NCBI RefSeq assembly: GCF_958979055.1
Contig: NC_084897.1
Span: 20,995,628 to 21,059,627 of the forward strand
Source: Alnus glutinosa
Taxonomy: Eukaryota; Streptophyta; Magnoliopsida; Fagales; Betulaceae
DNA length: 64,000 nucleotides
Direction of reading: 5' to 3'
The translations under genes were made by a program, and so were the position numbers. Every line of letters begins with the position of its first letter. Position 1 is the first letter of the stretch. The notes beneath the pieces are model-generated. The model searched no databases and was not told the DNA's origin. It saw nothing but the letters and a program-made list of their open reading frames with translations. Of the stretch, positions 24,003-37,457 are shown in pieces.

Positions 24003-26283
24003 TCAAAACCAATCAACATGTTTTGTTGAAGTTTTGGGTTGCTTCTTTGGCCTTTGGTATCGATTGTTCTCAAACTTGGCTTTAACTATAAGAGAATAAA
24101 GCAGTTCTGCCTCGGCTGATGTATCATAAGGCATGCTCAAGATACTGCAATACCAAAATAAACAAGAAATACAAACGACAGTGAAAAGGCATAAGATATA
24201 ACCCAAGAATGTAAGATGCTAGTGATATGTGACAACATCAAGGTTATTCACACGACAAATCAGTGTATTCTAAAATGTTGGCTGTAAAAGATATGGAGCA
24301 TCAGATTGCAGTTTATACGCTAAACAAGCTGAATCAAGAACACAAGCTGAATCCATTTCTTTCACAACTATTGCAACAGGAGGTAGTTTATACAATTCAT
24401 TTGGATCAATTTCAGCCTCTACAGCTATCAAGACTTATTTCCAGGAAGTAATAAAATATGACTATCTACCTGTCTAGTAGCTCCTCTAGAATAATTCTCT
24501 GTGAAGGTGTAACGTAATGGATACAACTTCTTGGGCACTGACCTACCGCCAGATGAACTTGGTAATCTTCACCATGTCCTAATAAAATGCACAGAGGCTT
24601 TAAACTAGAAATTTAAAATATAAATATAAATACCAAACTGGTAACCTGTGCCTTTCTTCTTATTCTTCTGTATTCTTGTTTTAAAATATCCTCAACTTCA
24701 ATCCAATACAACGTCTCCCGCTCCATCTTTCTTTCATTTGTTCTTTTTAGGAACAAGCTCTCTCTCTCACACGCGCGCGCGCGCAAAGTATGAGAAAATA
24801 ATCAAGACTTACTACTAGTGAGGTAACCAACCTTGGGAAGATACCCTAGCAGTTCCAGTAGAAGCATATGTGAAGGCATGAGGAGCCCTTTTTACACATG
24901 AATATGGACAGCCTGCAGATGATTTAGAAATTATAGATGAGGGGGAGAGCAAAAACTAAGATATATATTACGTATTGATTGGAAAATAATTTATATGAAC
25001 CCTTTCAAATGGGAGTATTTCTAATATTTTATGGATATCCTCAGCAGGCGCATATGTTTTTTTGATAACAGGGGCAAGGGGAAATGGGAAGGAGTCACAA
25101 CACATCGGCATAATTATGAGTAAACAGTCAGATAGTCTTACAAGCGGAATCCAGGACATCTCTTCAAAATGGCCTAACCTTTGAAGAGAGCAAGGAGCTT
25201 ATAAGGCCACCTCACACTGCATTCCTCACCGATGTGGGACTCCCCGCGCACACACACACACTTTTCTTTGTTTTTTTTTATAACAGGGGAAAGGGGAAAT
25301 GGGAAGGCAGCAGGCGCATATGTGTTTCAGATTGTTCAGCTATGATAACAAAGGGTTTCTCTTTTGATGGTATCTATGTGCAAGAAATATGGTAAAATGG
25401 ACCAGGAAAGTGTAATGTACAATAAAACAAATACAGCAGTACCTTTGCCAACACAGAGAACCTCGTTAACAAAGAGATCGAATGCTTCACATTCTGGCTT
25501 TTCGAAGGGATCTAAACATTCCCTACAAATGCAGCTTCAATAATGAGAGCGATAGATGAATTGAACAATGAAAGAAACAACACATAAATAATGAAGTACA
25601 AATAAATTAATTCATTAAGGTCTTAGGGGAAAAGAACAGGATTCATACAAAGTAAATTGACTCAGATACTAGGAAATTGTCAGTGAAGGTGCAACAGTCA
25701 ATGTACCAGATTCAGACAATGCATTTGATAAGGATATAGATGGAGAACAAAATGATAAAGCTGAACAAAGTGATAACACTGCAGATCATGATTTTGCCCA
25801 ACAATATCAAGATAAGAAGATGATAGCAGCAAAGTCTCTATTGTAGCTTTGATCCTCTCAGATCCTCATCGACACATTTTCACTTTTGTATTTCAAATTC
25901 TGTTACAGTAGCTGAACTTATTCTTTATCTTTCTGTTTCTGTATCTACATTAGATGTAATCGAACACATAATGTGTAAACTACTATATAAGTCCATGATC
26001 ATATACTGTTTTGGTTAACTTGACAAAACATTTTCTCCACCAAATCTTTCAGAAATATGTATATTTGGTAATCACCTTATAAATATGCTATTGTAGCAAA
26101 ATAGAATTAAAATGAATCAGTTATACTTAAAACCAGATACCAGATACATTATCAAGAGTAGAGAACAGTAAGTTAATAATAACTGTTATTTTCAGAAGTT
26201 AGCAGTTTATTAGAATGCTCGAGTACATGAATCAGCAAGTAACTATTCCAAATCAGCAATTGGAGTTGATATTACTAATCTAG

Positions 26284-26337
<54 letters not shown>

Positions 26338-27606
26338 TAATAAAACAACCATAACCCTGCTACAAAATTCTAAAAATGTAGGGACATGTTTACCTCTCAA
26401 TGATCTCCGATCGGCTTTGGTTAGACAACATCTGCACACGTTGTCATCCCACAACAGTCAATAGGTATAATCATTAGCGACAAGTCTAAAAGTAAAAAAA
26501 ACAAGCCGGTTCCTCTTCGATTATATAATATGAACTTCAGAAAAATTACTTAAAATGACAAATTTTAAACAATGATACTGGATATGTTAGAAAATCAGCC
26601 AGGACAAACCACAAGAGACATAAAATTCAAAACTTGATCATGATGAAACTCGAGATGAGTGACACAATCAACTAACTTCTAGACCAATTCTATGAATTGA
26701 ATGAAAGAATGTATCTTCCTCACACTCTCACAATTCAACATTGCACATCAAACCATATTTGCCTTTTCATTTTTTACGCATATGCAAATATTTTTTTAAA
26801 AAAAATAACAAACATAATAGAATAGCCTTTTGTAAATAGTAGAACCTCATATGCCTGAATTACGCGGCGAATCATTGTATCAGAATCTGCTCCATCTCTA
26901 TTCACGTCAGGGTGGAATTGCTTGACCTATATAACAAAAGAAAAAAGGTCTACAAGTATTAATACTATAGTTAATTATTTATATCATTAAAACCCACTTC
27001 TCTATCTTTTAAGTACTCTCCAATAAACATCAAGGAAATTTTTTTCTAAGAAATTTTATAAAAATATATCAAATTAATAAATAAATAAAATAAAATAAAA
27101 AAGAAGAAGAAAAAACCAATCTTGAAATTTGGCAATTTTTGGGACCCAATGAAAAGAAAAATACGCTACCAAGCTGAACCGAATTGGCTTGGCCATGCTC
27201 TTCCATTCTCAAATCTCAAAACATCAAAGAAACCATAACTCAAAACTCCATTTCCTTTTTCTTTTCCTCAATTTTCTTGGCAACCAAACATATATTAAAA
27301 AAAATCATTACTAATTCAAATAAGGTAAAAATAATGTACTTTAGCTCGGAAAGCGGCCTTGAGCTCGGCGGCCGAGCAGTCCGGGTCGACGCCGAGGACA
27401 GCGTAAGCCGAAATACAAGACAGAGGAGCGTACTCCTCACCGGTTCTCTCCCTGCAATTCGCTGTATATTTAGGAGTAGAAAGAGAAGGGCAAAGTAATT
27501 TTGGGTTTTTAAAATTGGAGGGAAAATTGTGACCGTTATGATATGCAACTGTCTTTCGGAATGGAAGAATTTGAGAGGTTGAACTGCAGAGACACAGACA
27601 TTCCAT
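24003..27606 (-). CDS. Chloroplast J-domain protein with ferredoxin-like Cys domain
   Basis: Seven exons (27606-27340, 26926-26846, 26431-26394, 25522-25443, 24912-24832, 24578-24470, 24144-24003) encode 265 residues. Residues 1-60 resemble a plastid transit peptide. A J domain follows (SAYAVLGV from 66, HPD at 94-96), so the protein should stimulate an Hsp70 ATPase. Next comes a ferredoxin-like (Fer4_13-type) module with cysteines at 152, 157 and 161 (CVGKGCPYSC) and at 197 and 201 (CPRSC), and a short basic C terminus. Known plastid proteins of this design (Arabidopsis DJC76/77/82, Chlamydomonas CDJ3-5) are thought to carry an Fe-S cluster and link redox or iron-sulphur status to chaperone work. 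I favour the DJC82 (At3g05345) type from recalled synteny. The start at 27606 is preferred; an in-frame ATG 16 codons upstream (27654) is possible. Introns hold an AAT repeat and a retroposon. Confidence 0.9.
25058..25307 (-). mobile_element. Retroposon (SINE-like) with 16-bp target duplication
   Basis: A 250-bp insertion in the J-protein intron, flanked by CAGCAGGCGCATATGT on both sides (25042-25057 and 25308-25323). On the minus strand it ends in an A run preceded by CCTTGCCCCTGTTATC, and nearly the same 35-bp C/T-rich tail plus A run is also at its other end, as if two units were fused. The tail resembles that of the SINE at 63503-63613. A poly-A tail and a long target duplication indicate LINE-type retroposition. 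Confidence 0.7.
26285..26340. repeat. AAT trinucleotide microsatellite
   Basis: About 17 AAT units, nearly perfect, in an intron of the J-domain protein gene. Likely length-polymorphic. Confidence 0.95.
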
Positions 27607-29670
27607 TCTCTCTCTCTCTCTGTGGAACAGAGCAAGTTCATTACAGTGCCACATGGTTCATAAGCGGTGGATTTTTAATTTGTTAGTATCTCTGAGACAG
27701 CAAAACGGTGCGTTTTGTAAAGACATTATTAATTGTTTATTTTCTTTTTTTCACTTTGTGCTTTGTGCTTTGTCCTTTTATTCTGTTTTTAGATTTCGTT
27801 TTGATTTTGAAATTATTTTATTTATTTGCCTGACCAAATGGATGGATGGATTATGTCTAAAAATAATTTCTGTAAAATTTCGTTTTGGAGATGGATGGAT
27901 GTCTATATGTTACGAAATTTGATTGTTTTTGCTGTGGGATTTGTGGAGTTATTGAGGTGATTAGGAGTAAGTTTGGAGTTTGTTTAAAGATTGAAAGTGG
28001 GAGATTAGAGTTTAATCAAAAGAAGAGTTTTTTTTTTTTTTCGTAAAAAGTCAAAGGAATAGTATGTTCGGCTATGATGGAGTGGAAGAGGGAAGTTAAG
28101 GAAGAAAAATTGAGAATTGGAGTAGGTTTTCGTAGAAAATATTCATAACTAAGTATTCTCATTATAACTTCTAATGAGGTAGGTCTTGCTCAAACATGGT
28201 TGAACTAGGGAGTTTCGGTCGTTGGGGCATTCGAACTCGATTCAAATTGGGTAACAACCTCAGAGAGTTCTAGTTGCAATGCGATTGCATCTTATTCAAA
28301 TAGTGTTAGCCACTGATTGTTTCATTAGAACACCATTCGTAAAACGTTCGAATGAGACTCCTAAGGTTGTGAAAAATGAGGTTTTTCTCATGGAAATGAA
28401 CCGTTAAGATTCTAAGAAAATCCACTTTACTTGATCTAACCTAATCACACGCTTGAACTCTAATTCAATCGAACAAACCGTACTTCAATCAAATGAGCTT
28501 GACAAATCTATTTCAATCTCACCTACCGCGTGCGAGGCACAATCTTTTGGAAATGCCATTTCGATCAAACAAAACATGACAACTTGCATTAAATTTCTCG
28601 TCAAATCTTACCCAATTGCACGCGTGGCACTACAAAGTGGAGATACCATTTCGATCGAATGAACACCAAATTTGATTGATCAAACTCGCACATATCCTAA
28701 TTATCTCAGTTGAACACCCAACTTTAATACCTTAATAATCAAGTGCCTACAAGCCTAAAAGCCCCCCATCGATTTACCTTATGAACATTCTTTATTTTAT
28801 TGCACTTCTATATTTATTTATTTATTTCCTTTTTGTATTTTTCTCAAGCGGGGTGTTATACGAACGGCTAAGGAGAAAAAGGAAAAGAAGAAGAGGAGGA
28901 AGAGAAAGACGGCGAAGACGAAGAGTTTAAAGAGGCGAAGAGGAAGAGGAAGAATTTTTGAGAGTCTAGTCCATGACTTTTTGGATTTAGGCTTCAAAAG
29001 TCCATGTGTATATCAGGATATGCACATCTATATGATAGACTCCAATAAAGTTCTTGGTCTATTGTTACTGGTTACCCATCAGAGAGTGAATTTGAAAAGG
29101 CTAATGACTTACATTCATAATTGTGAGTATTGGGCGTTTGGTGATAAAGTGTGAATACTCGGTAGAAAACTTCTGTTTAGAGAATATACATTTAAGTAAA
29201 AAAGAATTAACTCCCACATTGAAAAGATATTGAGTGGTTAATTTAACATAATTGTGTTTAAACTCGTTAGCTTTAATTTTTGAGTTGATTGATATCTCTC
29301 CATATATTATATTATAATCTCACTAAAAGAATTTCCTAATGATTTAAACCCCCCAAGAGTATGTATGCATGTATTAATTATTTTTTCAATTCATGGAACC
29401 AACTCATAGTTCAAGGGATAAGAGAGATTCTCATTGTTTCAACTGTTGACAACAAAAAGAACACAAACCGATAATATTTCCAAGCCTTCCAACCATGCAG
29501 GCTTCTTTTAACATGATTAAAGAAGAAAAAGAAAAATAATTGCAAGACCGAATTGGAAGCTCAAACACAGACCACCTATATCTTGTTTTACACACTTGGT
29601 CTTTGATATCCTTGTTCCTTCCAGACATTTGTGCAACCAAAGACATACGTGGTCGTTTTTGTGGATTCTG

Positions 29671-29750
29671 TTGATATTTTTATTTTGTTGCATTTAACAT
29701 GTAGAGTTATTTAATATCTTTATTTTGTTGCATTTAACATGTATAGTTAT
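29671..29750. repeat. 40-bp direct tandem repeat, two copies
   Basis: Each copy contains TATTTTGTTGCATTTAACAT; the period is exactly 40 bp with few differences between copies. Confidence 0.85.
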
Positions 29751-29924
29751 TCACCATGTGACAATATATAAACCATTAGATTTATAAAATCTAATCTCAA
29801 CCATAAAATGAGGTGTTCACAACATCTATAATTTGGTTTGGAAATGTAGAAGCCACCGATTTTCTTAGACCAAGCCCAACTGAAAACAATTCACTGGCGG
29901 GCTTCTTTCGTGTCATCATCTCTA

Positions 29925-30095
29925 GTAGCATGACACCAATGATATACACTTCCACTCCCACACTCTTCTCTCACAATCACGTGATTGGATCTGTGATAAA
30001 TCATTATTGAATTTTGATCCGCTGATAATTTTAAAAGCCACATCAAAGAGTATGAAAATAGGAGTGGAGTGGAAGTTGTGTAGCATTTCTCAAAC
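29925..30095. mobile_element. Palindromic MITE
   Basis: The left arm AGTAGCATGACACC followed by ACACTTCCACTCCCACACTC is mirrored on the right by GGAGTGGAGTGGAAGTTGTG and TAGCATTTCTC. The interior is noncoding. Borders are approximate. Confidence 0.5.
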
Positions 30096-30394
30096 TATAT
30101 ATATTCTGTGTTGAAGCAGTTGGTTGCAGTTGGCTTTTGGACTTTGTTTTACCCGGGAGGTTGTTCAATGCCCCTTTATTAAAAGTTGAAATGGGATGAA
30201 TATTCTGTTAATCAAATTCTGGGTCTTAAAAGATAATGATCTTTGCATTTTATGCTAGTTTCTTTCCCTCCCTATTTTCCCATTGTCTACCAAGCATGCT
30301 AAACAGCTAATAATCCAAAAGATTAATTATATACGAGAGATTATAAAACTGAAAGACAGAACATTAGAAAGTGTATATTTGAGTGTCTAGTAAA

Positions 30395-32377
30395 TCAAAC
30401 CGATGGCTGTTCCTTCCCATCTTGATCCAAGTAATAGAGAATGAACCTCTTATCCGGAACATATCCTTCATCTGCCAAGTGTCTAAACAACTCTGCCAAA
30501 GCCCCATATATGTTCTCAGCTTGTGGATGCATTCTGTCCCCAACAACAAAGCTGTGGACTTTCTTTTCAATCTCAATCCAACTCAGACCTGTTTCTTTTG
30601 CGACCCCCATCTCCTTCATTCTCTTAATTGTCCTGGCTCTGTCTTTCCATCTCCTTTCAGAGGAATATATATTGGCCAATAGGACATATGGTGCTGGGCT
30701 TTCAGGTGCTGCCAAAAACAATTGATCTGCAGCATATTTGCCCATCTCTGAATCACCATGAATGCTACAAGCCCCAAGCAATGCTTGCCAAACATCTATA
30801 CCAGGATTCTCAGGTAATCCCTCAATAAAGTTTTTAGCTTCAGTAAGAAGTCCTGCCCGACCCAACATGTCAACAACACATGCATAGTGCTCTGATCTTG
30901 GTCTCAACCCATGATCTTTAGCCATGGATTCCAACAATTCCATGCCCCTTTCAACTAAGCCAACATGGCTGCAAGCATGGAGCAAAGACAGAAATGTAAC
31001 ATCCGTTGGCTGTATGCCTTCCAATCTCATCTCTTCATACATTTGTAGTGCCTTGGAGCCATCCCCATGACGGGCAAAAGCTGCGATTAAGGAGTTCCAT
31101 GAGACTGAGTTCCTTTGAGGCATCTGACTGAAGACTTTGACTGAATCCTTCAAATCCCCGCACTTGGAGTACATGTTTATAAGGCCATTGCTGACAAAAG
31201 TATTATTACTGAAGCTTTTTTTGATAACGAAGGAGTGAATTTGTGTACCAAGGGCCATAGAAGTACCAACCCCAAATGCCCCAAGAAAAGCTGAAACCAT
31301 GTCTGGGTCAACCTCAATCCCTGCCTTAACAATTTTAACAAAAAGTTGTATAGCTTCTTCCTCAAATCCATTTTGTGCAAAACCCACAAGGATAACAGTC
31401 AAGGTAACCCCATCAAGCTGTGCTGCAGACTCAAAGATTTTCCATGCATCTTCTACACTTCCACACTTTGAATACATGTCCATTAGTGCACTCTCAATGC
31501 AAAAATCTGTTTGAATTCCCAATTTCAAAAGGATCCCATGAATTTGATGCCCTTCCTTTAAGGCCTGCAAACCTGAACATGCCATGAGCAAGCTCAAATA
31601 TGTCAAAGAATTCGGACACACCGATCCACAACGCATCTCAACAAAGTGTTTCAAACTCTCCTCATAGAACTCATTCTGTGCAAGGCCTGAGATCACAGCC
31701 GTCCAAGTAATAACGTTCCTTTCGAGCATTTCATCAAAAACCCGCCTTCCTGAGCTAAAACACCCACATTTAAAATATGATGTTATCATAGCATTCCCCA
31801 CGGTAATTTCCTGCAGATGCCCACTTAAAATTACCAATCCATGGATCATTTTACTCACATAACAAAACTCAGGTCCATCACAAGCTGATAAAATCGTAGT
31901 CAAAGTAGCTTTATCAAACTGATAAAAACCCGATTCACGCATTCTTTTAAATAAACCAAGACCCGTATCAAACTCCCCATTCCTCAAAATCCCAGATATA
32001 ATCGTATTCCACGAAATGGTATCTTTGACAGCCATACGATCAAACAGCTTAGCTGCATTTGACAGTTCACCGCATTTGGAGTACATAGAAAGGAGAGAAT
32101 TCCAAACAAAAAGAGCATTTGGGATATTGGCCCGGTTCTCCGAACCAAAAAATTCAAAGTTTTTGATGATGGAGGCATGAATGGAAGAACCCAAATGAAG
32201 GAGACATTCTTTTCCACAAACGGATAAGAGGAGCGTTATGTCAACATGGTTGAGGGCAAATATTGAGGTTTTTGAAAATGGGTTTCCGTGGGTTTGGGTT
32301 TCGAAGAGAGAGAGGAAACTGGAAGCCCAAGAGGGAAGGTTCGAGCTGAGTTTGTGGAAGATCCATTTGGATTTCAT
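30395..32377 (-). CDS. PLS-class pentatricopeptide repeat protein (E/E+ type)
   Basis: A single-exon gene of 660 codons from the chosen start. It has about a dozen PPR motifs of P, L and S type (for example [60 protein letters not shown]). An E domain ([20 protein letters not shown] through [20 protein letters not shown]) and a short E+ stretch (GYVPD) follow, with no DYW deaminase domain. Such proteins bind organellar RNA in a sequence-specific way and usually guide C-to-U editing with a DYW protein supplied in trans. The target and the organelle are not visible; the N terminus ([17 protein letters not shown]) is basic and Ser-rich, suiting mitochondrial import. An in-frame ATG at 32494 would add 39 residues. 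It may correspond to At3g05340 (recalled synteny). Confidence 0.93.
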   Translation of the reverse strand: MKSKWIFHKLSSNLPSWASSFLSLFETQTHGNPFSKTSIFALNHVDITLLLSVCGKECLLHLGSSIHASIIKNFEFFGSENRANIPNALFVWNSLLSMYSKCGELSNAAKLFDRMAVKDTISWNTIISGILRNGEFDTGLGLFKRMRESGFYQFDKATLTTILSACDGPEFCYVSKMIHGLVILSGHLQEITVGNAMITSYFKCGCFSSGRRVFDEMLERNVITWTAVISGLAQNEFYEESLKHFVEMRCGSVCPNSLTYLSLLMACSGLQALKEGHQIHGILLKLGIQTDFCIESALMDMYSKCGSVEDAWKIFESAAQLDGVTLTVILVGFAQNGFEEEAIQLFVKIVKAGIEVDPDMVSAFLGAFGVGTSMALGTQIHSFVIKKSFSNNTFVSNGLINMYSKCGDLKDSVKVFSQMPQRNSVSWNSLIAAFARHGDGSKALQMYEEMRLEGIQPTDVTFLSLLHACSHVGLVERGMELLESMAKDHGLRPRSEHYACVVDMLGRAGLLTEAKNFIEGLPENPGIDVWQALLGACSIHGDSEMGKYAADQLFLAAPESPAPYVLLANIYSSERRWKDRARTIKRMKEMGVAKETGLSWIEIEKKVHSFVVGDRMHPQAENIYGALAELFRHLADEGYVPDKRFILYYLDQDGKEQPSV

Positions 32378-33646
32378 CCATGAAAATGGGACACCGACAC
32401 CAACTGTTCTTGTGTGTAGAGCAACGGTCTTTTTTTTTCGGTTAGTATAGGAGCGACGGTCTTGAACGTTTGGTTTCACTACTGTAGCCCACACTCCACA
32501 GGTGCGTTTGTATGCGCCTGTACGCGTGTGCTAGAGAGAGAGCACTTTGGTTGGGATTGTGATTTGTGAATCCTATAAGGTGCTCATTTGTAGGAGGGAA
32601 TTTGAGGTCACTTATTCCGGATTAATGAGTTTCACACCCTTAAACTACCAGAAATTTTTAAAAATTTTGACCGTCTATAATAACAAATAATCTTCGGACA
32701 GAGAAGTTTCGCAGCCCTACGAATTGTTTTTAAATTTTGATTGTCTTAATAATAAAGAATCTTCAATTGTTCTTTTTTTTTTTTTTTTTTTGGGGGGGGG
32801 GGGGGGGGTGGGGGTCTGATTCGGCCTGAGGAGTACATGAACCATAACAACCGTAATTTGACTTCTTTTTTTTTTTTTTTTTCAGCCAACTATTAACAAC
32901 CCACGATTTGGTTTGCACGACAAAGTTCCAAACAGATTTCACTAACGGAACCCCAATTTCTGTGAGTAAAAAGGTAACATTTGTTTGTTTTTCTTCTGTT
33001 TATGTCAAGCCGAAATGGGAAGGGGGAGGAATGTTTCGTGCGTGTTCAGAGCCAGACCTTAAAAATTGTAAGATGAACAAGCAGGTGAGGCTTATATTGA
33101 AGATCAAGTTTCATTTTACAGATGACCTTGAAGTTATGTATAAAGTAAAAGGTGCACGTGCACCTAAGCAAGCTTTCACTTAACCCAGGTTTCAGTTCCA
33201 GGTATCATCATCATAGTGGAGGAAAAACAAGAGGAAGGTCTTTCAGACTTTCACATATCAGGTGAGACAAATTCAATGCCAAGACTATACAACTGTGTCT
33301 CTTTCTTCCATCTGTATCACTACATGAATCAAGACTCCGAATTAACAAAGACAATACAAAACAAAACTCACAAGAGAAGAAGACAATATCTCATAAAAAA
33401 AATGCGTATAGAGGAATTTCCCTTAAGAAGAACTAGGTGACTGTGGTGGAAAGATTTGAAGGTTCTCTCAATTGATTTTGCTGCTTTATTCCTGGTATCA
33501 CTGGTGGAACTTTCAGTAACAAAAGTCTCTCAAATCAAACAATGAAACATTTGTGTAACTGGGGGTACCGTGTAAAACTTGACCTCGATAGAGTTATTGC
33601 TTTCACAAGATTGCAGACAAGACATAATAAGTACTCTTTACCAAGC
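32378..33646. other. Intergenic gap between PPR gene and mannosidase 3' end
   Basis: Contains the PPR promoter, a T run followed by a G run at about 32770-32812, another T run at 32862-32882, and probably the mannosidase 3' UTR next to 33647. No gene is seen. Confidence 0.55.
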
Positions 33647-36600
33647 TCAACGAACAGTATGCCCACCATGGTAATTCCAGCCATGCAGAGAAACTCGAGG
33701 GGTGACACCTGTAGGGACCTCAAAAGTGAGTTTGATGGGCATAACCTCACCAGGCACTAGTGAGAAATAGTTGTCCGAGTAATGAACAGGAAGAATTCTC
33801 GTGTCTTCTCCTTCTTTGTGGTCTGTCTTCAAAGCATGAACAGAAAAATGAAGGAAGAAAGCAACTCCTACATCTTCCCCTTTTACTTCGGCAACCCTTA
33901 AACTATCATTTTCCTTCGCAAAAAATCTGTAAATCCTCCGAAACAAACCAACCTCATGTTTTTCGTCAGTCCGACTATGTACAGGTTCCACCGAGGCCAT
34001 ATCAAAATCACCATTACCTTGCCTAGGCAAGAAATTGTTCAAATAGGTCAAACTTCTAGAGTCAGCTTCTTTGGATGTGTTTTGAACATGCATTTCAATT
34101 TCGAAAGTGGACCCTTTGATGGAAGCCTTAGATGTAATCTTGAGGGGTATTTTTTTCCTTCTGTAGGGCTCCAGCAGCTTGTAATCTCCACCCGGAAGAT
34201 GCAACCAGTAAAAGTTCCTAGATATAATGCCATAGTCTGATGTGTTGTAGAGTTTGAGGAGAAGGAAGTACACTGGCTTTGGGTTTTTAGACTTTGGATA
34301 CTTCATCTCAACAATGGACACTGTTTTTTTGGGTGGCGCAGAGAGCTTTTCAAAAACTTTGTAGTAGGGGCATGAACCTTCCAGATCCCAGACTGAGGCT
34401 TCAATGGCTATGTTCGATAATTCCTCTGATGTAGTATTGACAACCTGTTTAGGGCAGGATGAGAAAACAAGTGCAAATTATATACCAAAGCACAATGCCC
34501 CCCCTACCCACCCCATCGTAGCCCCACACAGAAACACCAAAGAAAATGACCTATGAGCCTATTTACAAATTTTCGATTACCTTTATATTTATTCCCATTC
34601 ACACCTATTCTGTCCACAGAAATATATTGGTTTTGTACTTGAGTTTTTTTTGGCTAATGTGTTCTATGGAAACATCTTATCATATAATAAATAAGCATTG
34701 AATTTAAAATACAATCCGTACTAAATGAATTAGAACTTCTATTGGTGTGGAAATTACCTCTATAAAATATGTAGCCAGATTCAGCTGGACGTGGATTGGT
34801 TCTGCAGCACTGCGACAGCCATAGAAACCTGCCGTTTGGTCAAGGAGATGATCATAAAACTGACCTCTAAGACCAGTCCAAGGATTCTGTGTCTTCCAAA
34901 TCAGGACACCAGTGAATTTACTCCACATATGGGAAGTCCAGCCTTCCAGCAGAGCTCTATACTGAATGTAGTTAGCCAGTTGAGCCTAAGATAACCATTT
35001 CAAGTTAGTCACTAAAAGAACAGAAATAAGACGATGCACAAGTCTACTGGAACAGCTACAGAAATAGCTACAGAAAGATTTTGATTCACCTTTAAACAAA
35101 AATCATCAAGATCCTTTGGGGTACCATAAAGTTCAATCTGATCATGAACAGATTTTTCTGGCTTTGAATAGGGTATGTATTTATGGTATTCCCATATGGG
35201 GTTTGGAATTTCTTGTGTGTACCCACTAGGAAGTTTCTTCAACAACGGAATCTTCCAGCCTTCTGGAGGCATTGTTGCTCTGATAGTATCTGCAACAGGC
35301 ATCCCGACAGAACCAACCTCAGGATTGAATCCATAGTTGTAAAAATTAATTTTGAAGAAGTCTTCAGGATTTTGGATTTCATAAGGGCCATCTGTGAAGT
35401 CCCCCTTTCCATTTGCAAACCCATCCCACATGGATCCTTGGATGTAAACACGCGTACCATCAAGATATTGGCTGGGATCCTTCAACACTAGGGATGAATC
35501 TTCAAAAGACTTGCTGGTTTCATTGGGAAGTTCAAAATAAGGATGGAGTCTGAGGTCATTTTTCAAAGCTGCATTGATGTCATCTGGTGGAACTTGCTCA
35601 TTCCCACCTACCCAAAGAGCAAGACTAGGATGGTTCCTGAGAAGCTTGACAGTGTCTCTTGCACATAGCAAAAAAAGATCATGATCCAGGGGACCATTTG
35701 GATTTGATACTGGGACACCTCGTCCATCAACGTCTCCAGTAATCCAAAACTCTTGCCACACCTACAAAATCAGATCGGGCACATGGATCAAGTTATACCA
35801 GAGTGTGGTGCATTAACTTAAAATATCAAATCCAAAGTGGCACATTAGAATCTTGAGGTTTGGTGAAGCTGTAGTTTAGCTTGAACACAATGCAACACAG
35901 AATTCACTCTTGTAGGAACATTTCAAAGCTTCATTTACATAGACGTACCAAAATTAAAGTGCCAGAGAATCCTACTGCACTACATAAAACAGAAGAAAAT
36001 GATCAAATAACTTTTTTCTTAGAAGAAGGATGCTAAAATAGATTATTGGCAATTAAAAATACAACTGAACTCAACCAAGCAATTATCCTATGTAATTTAG
36101 TTGGCTACAAGAATCCATTATTTCCATTTAGCTCTATCTAGAGACCATGTCCCCCGTTTAAACAATCAGTAGTGGCAATAAAAGATAGAATACAAAATGA
36201 TTGCATTCACTAAAATCTAAGGGTAGTTCCAGTTAAGGAGAAGATAAAAGAATTTGATTAAGATGGTTTGGTTATGGAAACAAAGAACACTGACCTCAAT
36301 GGTAATGAATTCTTCATTAAAGTTGAATACGCATTGCAAGAACAAGAAGGTGGCTAGAAATATATCAGGTCTAATCTAAGGCAAGGCAGTCCGAAATACA
36401 AGAGCCAACTATCTGACAGGTTGTATGGCCCAAAGGGAGATCAACGTCAAATAATAATGATGATGGTAGTGGTAATCCATGTATTTTAGCAAGAGAACTT
36501 GGAAATACAAGTAATGTTGAGTTATAGGAAAGAAAATAAAGAATTTTCTCACAAGACGGGGGTTGCTTGTGTGTTTACTTCTTCCCACAACAAAAATTAT

Positions 36601-37421
36601 GCTGGTTATAACCAACTTTGGACAATTAAAAAAGGAAACAAATTTGAAAGGTAAAACATTTGCAGAAACTTTAGACCAGTGATACCCTAATAGTGTTGAA
36701 AATAATTACAAATATCAAAAACGCAAAAATCCGCTTTATGGTTGTTAAGAGTTTCACATTGTCAAGGTATGCCTGGGTTGTGGGCTTTATAAGCCTTGAG
36801 CAAACCTCTTCCCTTGAGATGCCTTTTGGGAATGAATAAGGCTCAAGTGACTTCAATATGGTATCAGAGCCACAAGCCCTTAGACAATGTTGGGCCTTCC
36901 CTCCCGATGTTGAACACGTGTTTGGCCAAAAGATGCCACACGTGAGAGGGCGTGTTAAGAGTCTCACATTGCCAAGGTATGCCTGGGTTGTGGACTTTAT
37001 AAGCCTTGAGCAAACCTCTTCCCTTGAGGTGCCTTTTGAAAATGAATAAGGCTCAAGTGACTTCAATAATGGTTATTTTCATTGCCATGTGACTGATTTA
37101 AATGATTAACATACCCTCACCTTATACAGTCGCAACAATACCCGTGTTCGTGGAAAAGTACTGCAGACTATAGTTGTTAGGTTCTTATAGTCTATCAAAT
37201 TTTTCTCCAGATAATTGATGTGTCAAGTATTCTTGGCATTGCTAATACAATTCCATGATAAAATGAAACGATCTCTAAGCATCTTTCACACAAATTTTTG
37301 ATGAATCTGAACACTTTGATGATCCAGGATTTGTCCAAAGTTCACTCAACCCCACCACCCCCAAAGAAAAAAAAAAAGAAAAAAAAACCCGCCTAATATG
37401 CACAAAGGGAAGAAAACATGC

Positions 37422-37457
<36 letters not shown>

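Larger units (their letters stand above)
27607..30394. other. Intergenic gap between the J-protein gene and the PPR gene
   Basis: The first few hundred bases are the J-protein promoter and leader. Bases 28440-28660 contain two loosely repeated segments with shared phrases (CATTTCGATC, TCAAATCTTACC-like) of unknown origin, possibly an old retroelement end. Bases 28870-28950 are a purine-rich (GAAGAG) stretch. A 40-bp tandem repeat and a MITE are listed separately. No gene is supported. Confidence 0.5.

Noticed and set aside
26285..26340. Short regular repeats considered as a CRISPR-like array
   Set aside because: Simple trinucleotide repeat without spacers, in a plant intron.
30441..32450. 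Plus-strand frames across the PPR gene
   Set aside because: Antisense shadows of a clear 660-codon PPR gene.
36859..36870. tRNA-like match (TGGTATCAGAGC) as a possible tRNA gene
   Set aside because: It is the primer-binding site of the TRIM; no cloverleaf can be formed around it. No tRNA or rRNA gene was recognised anywhere in the window by eye.
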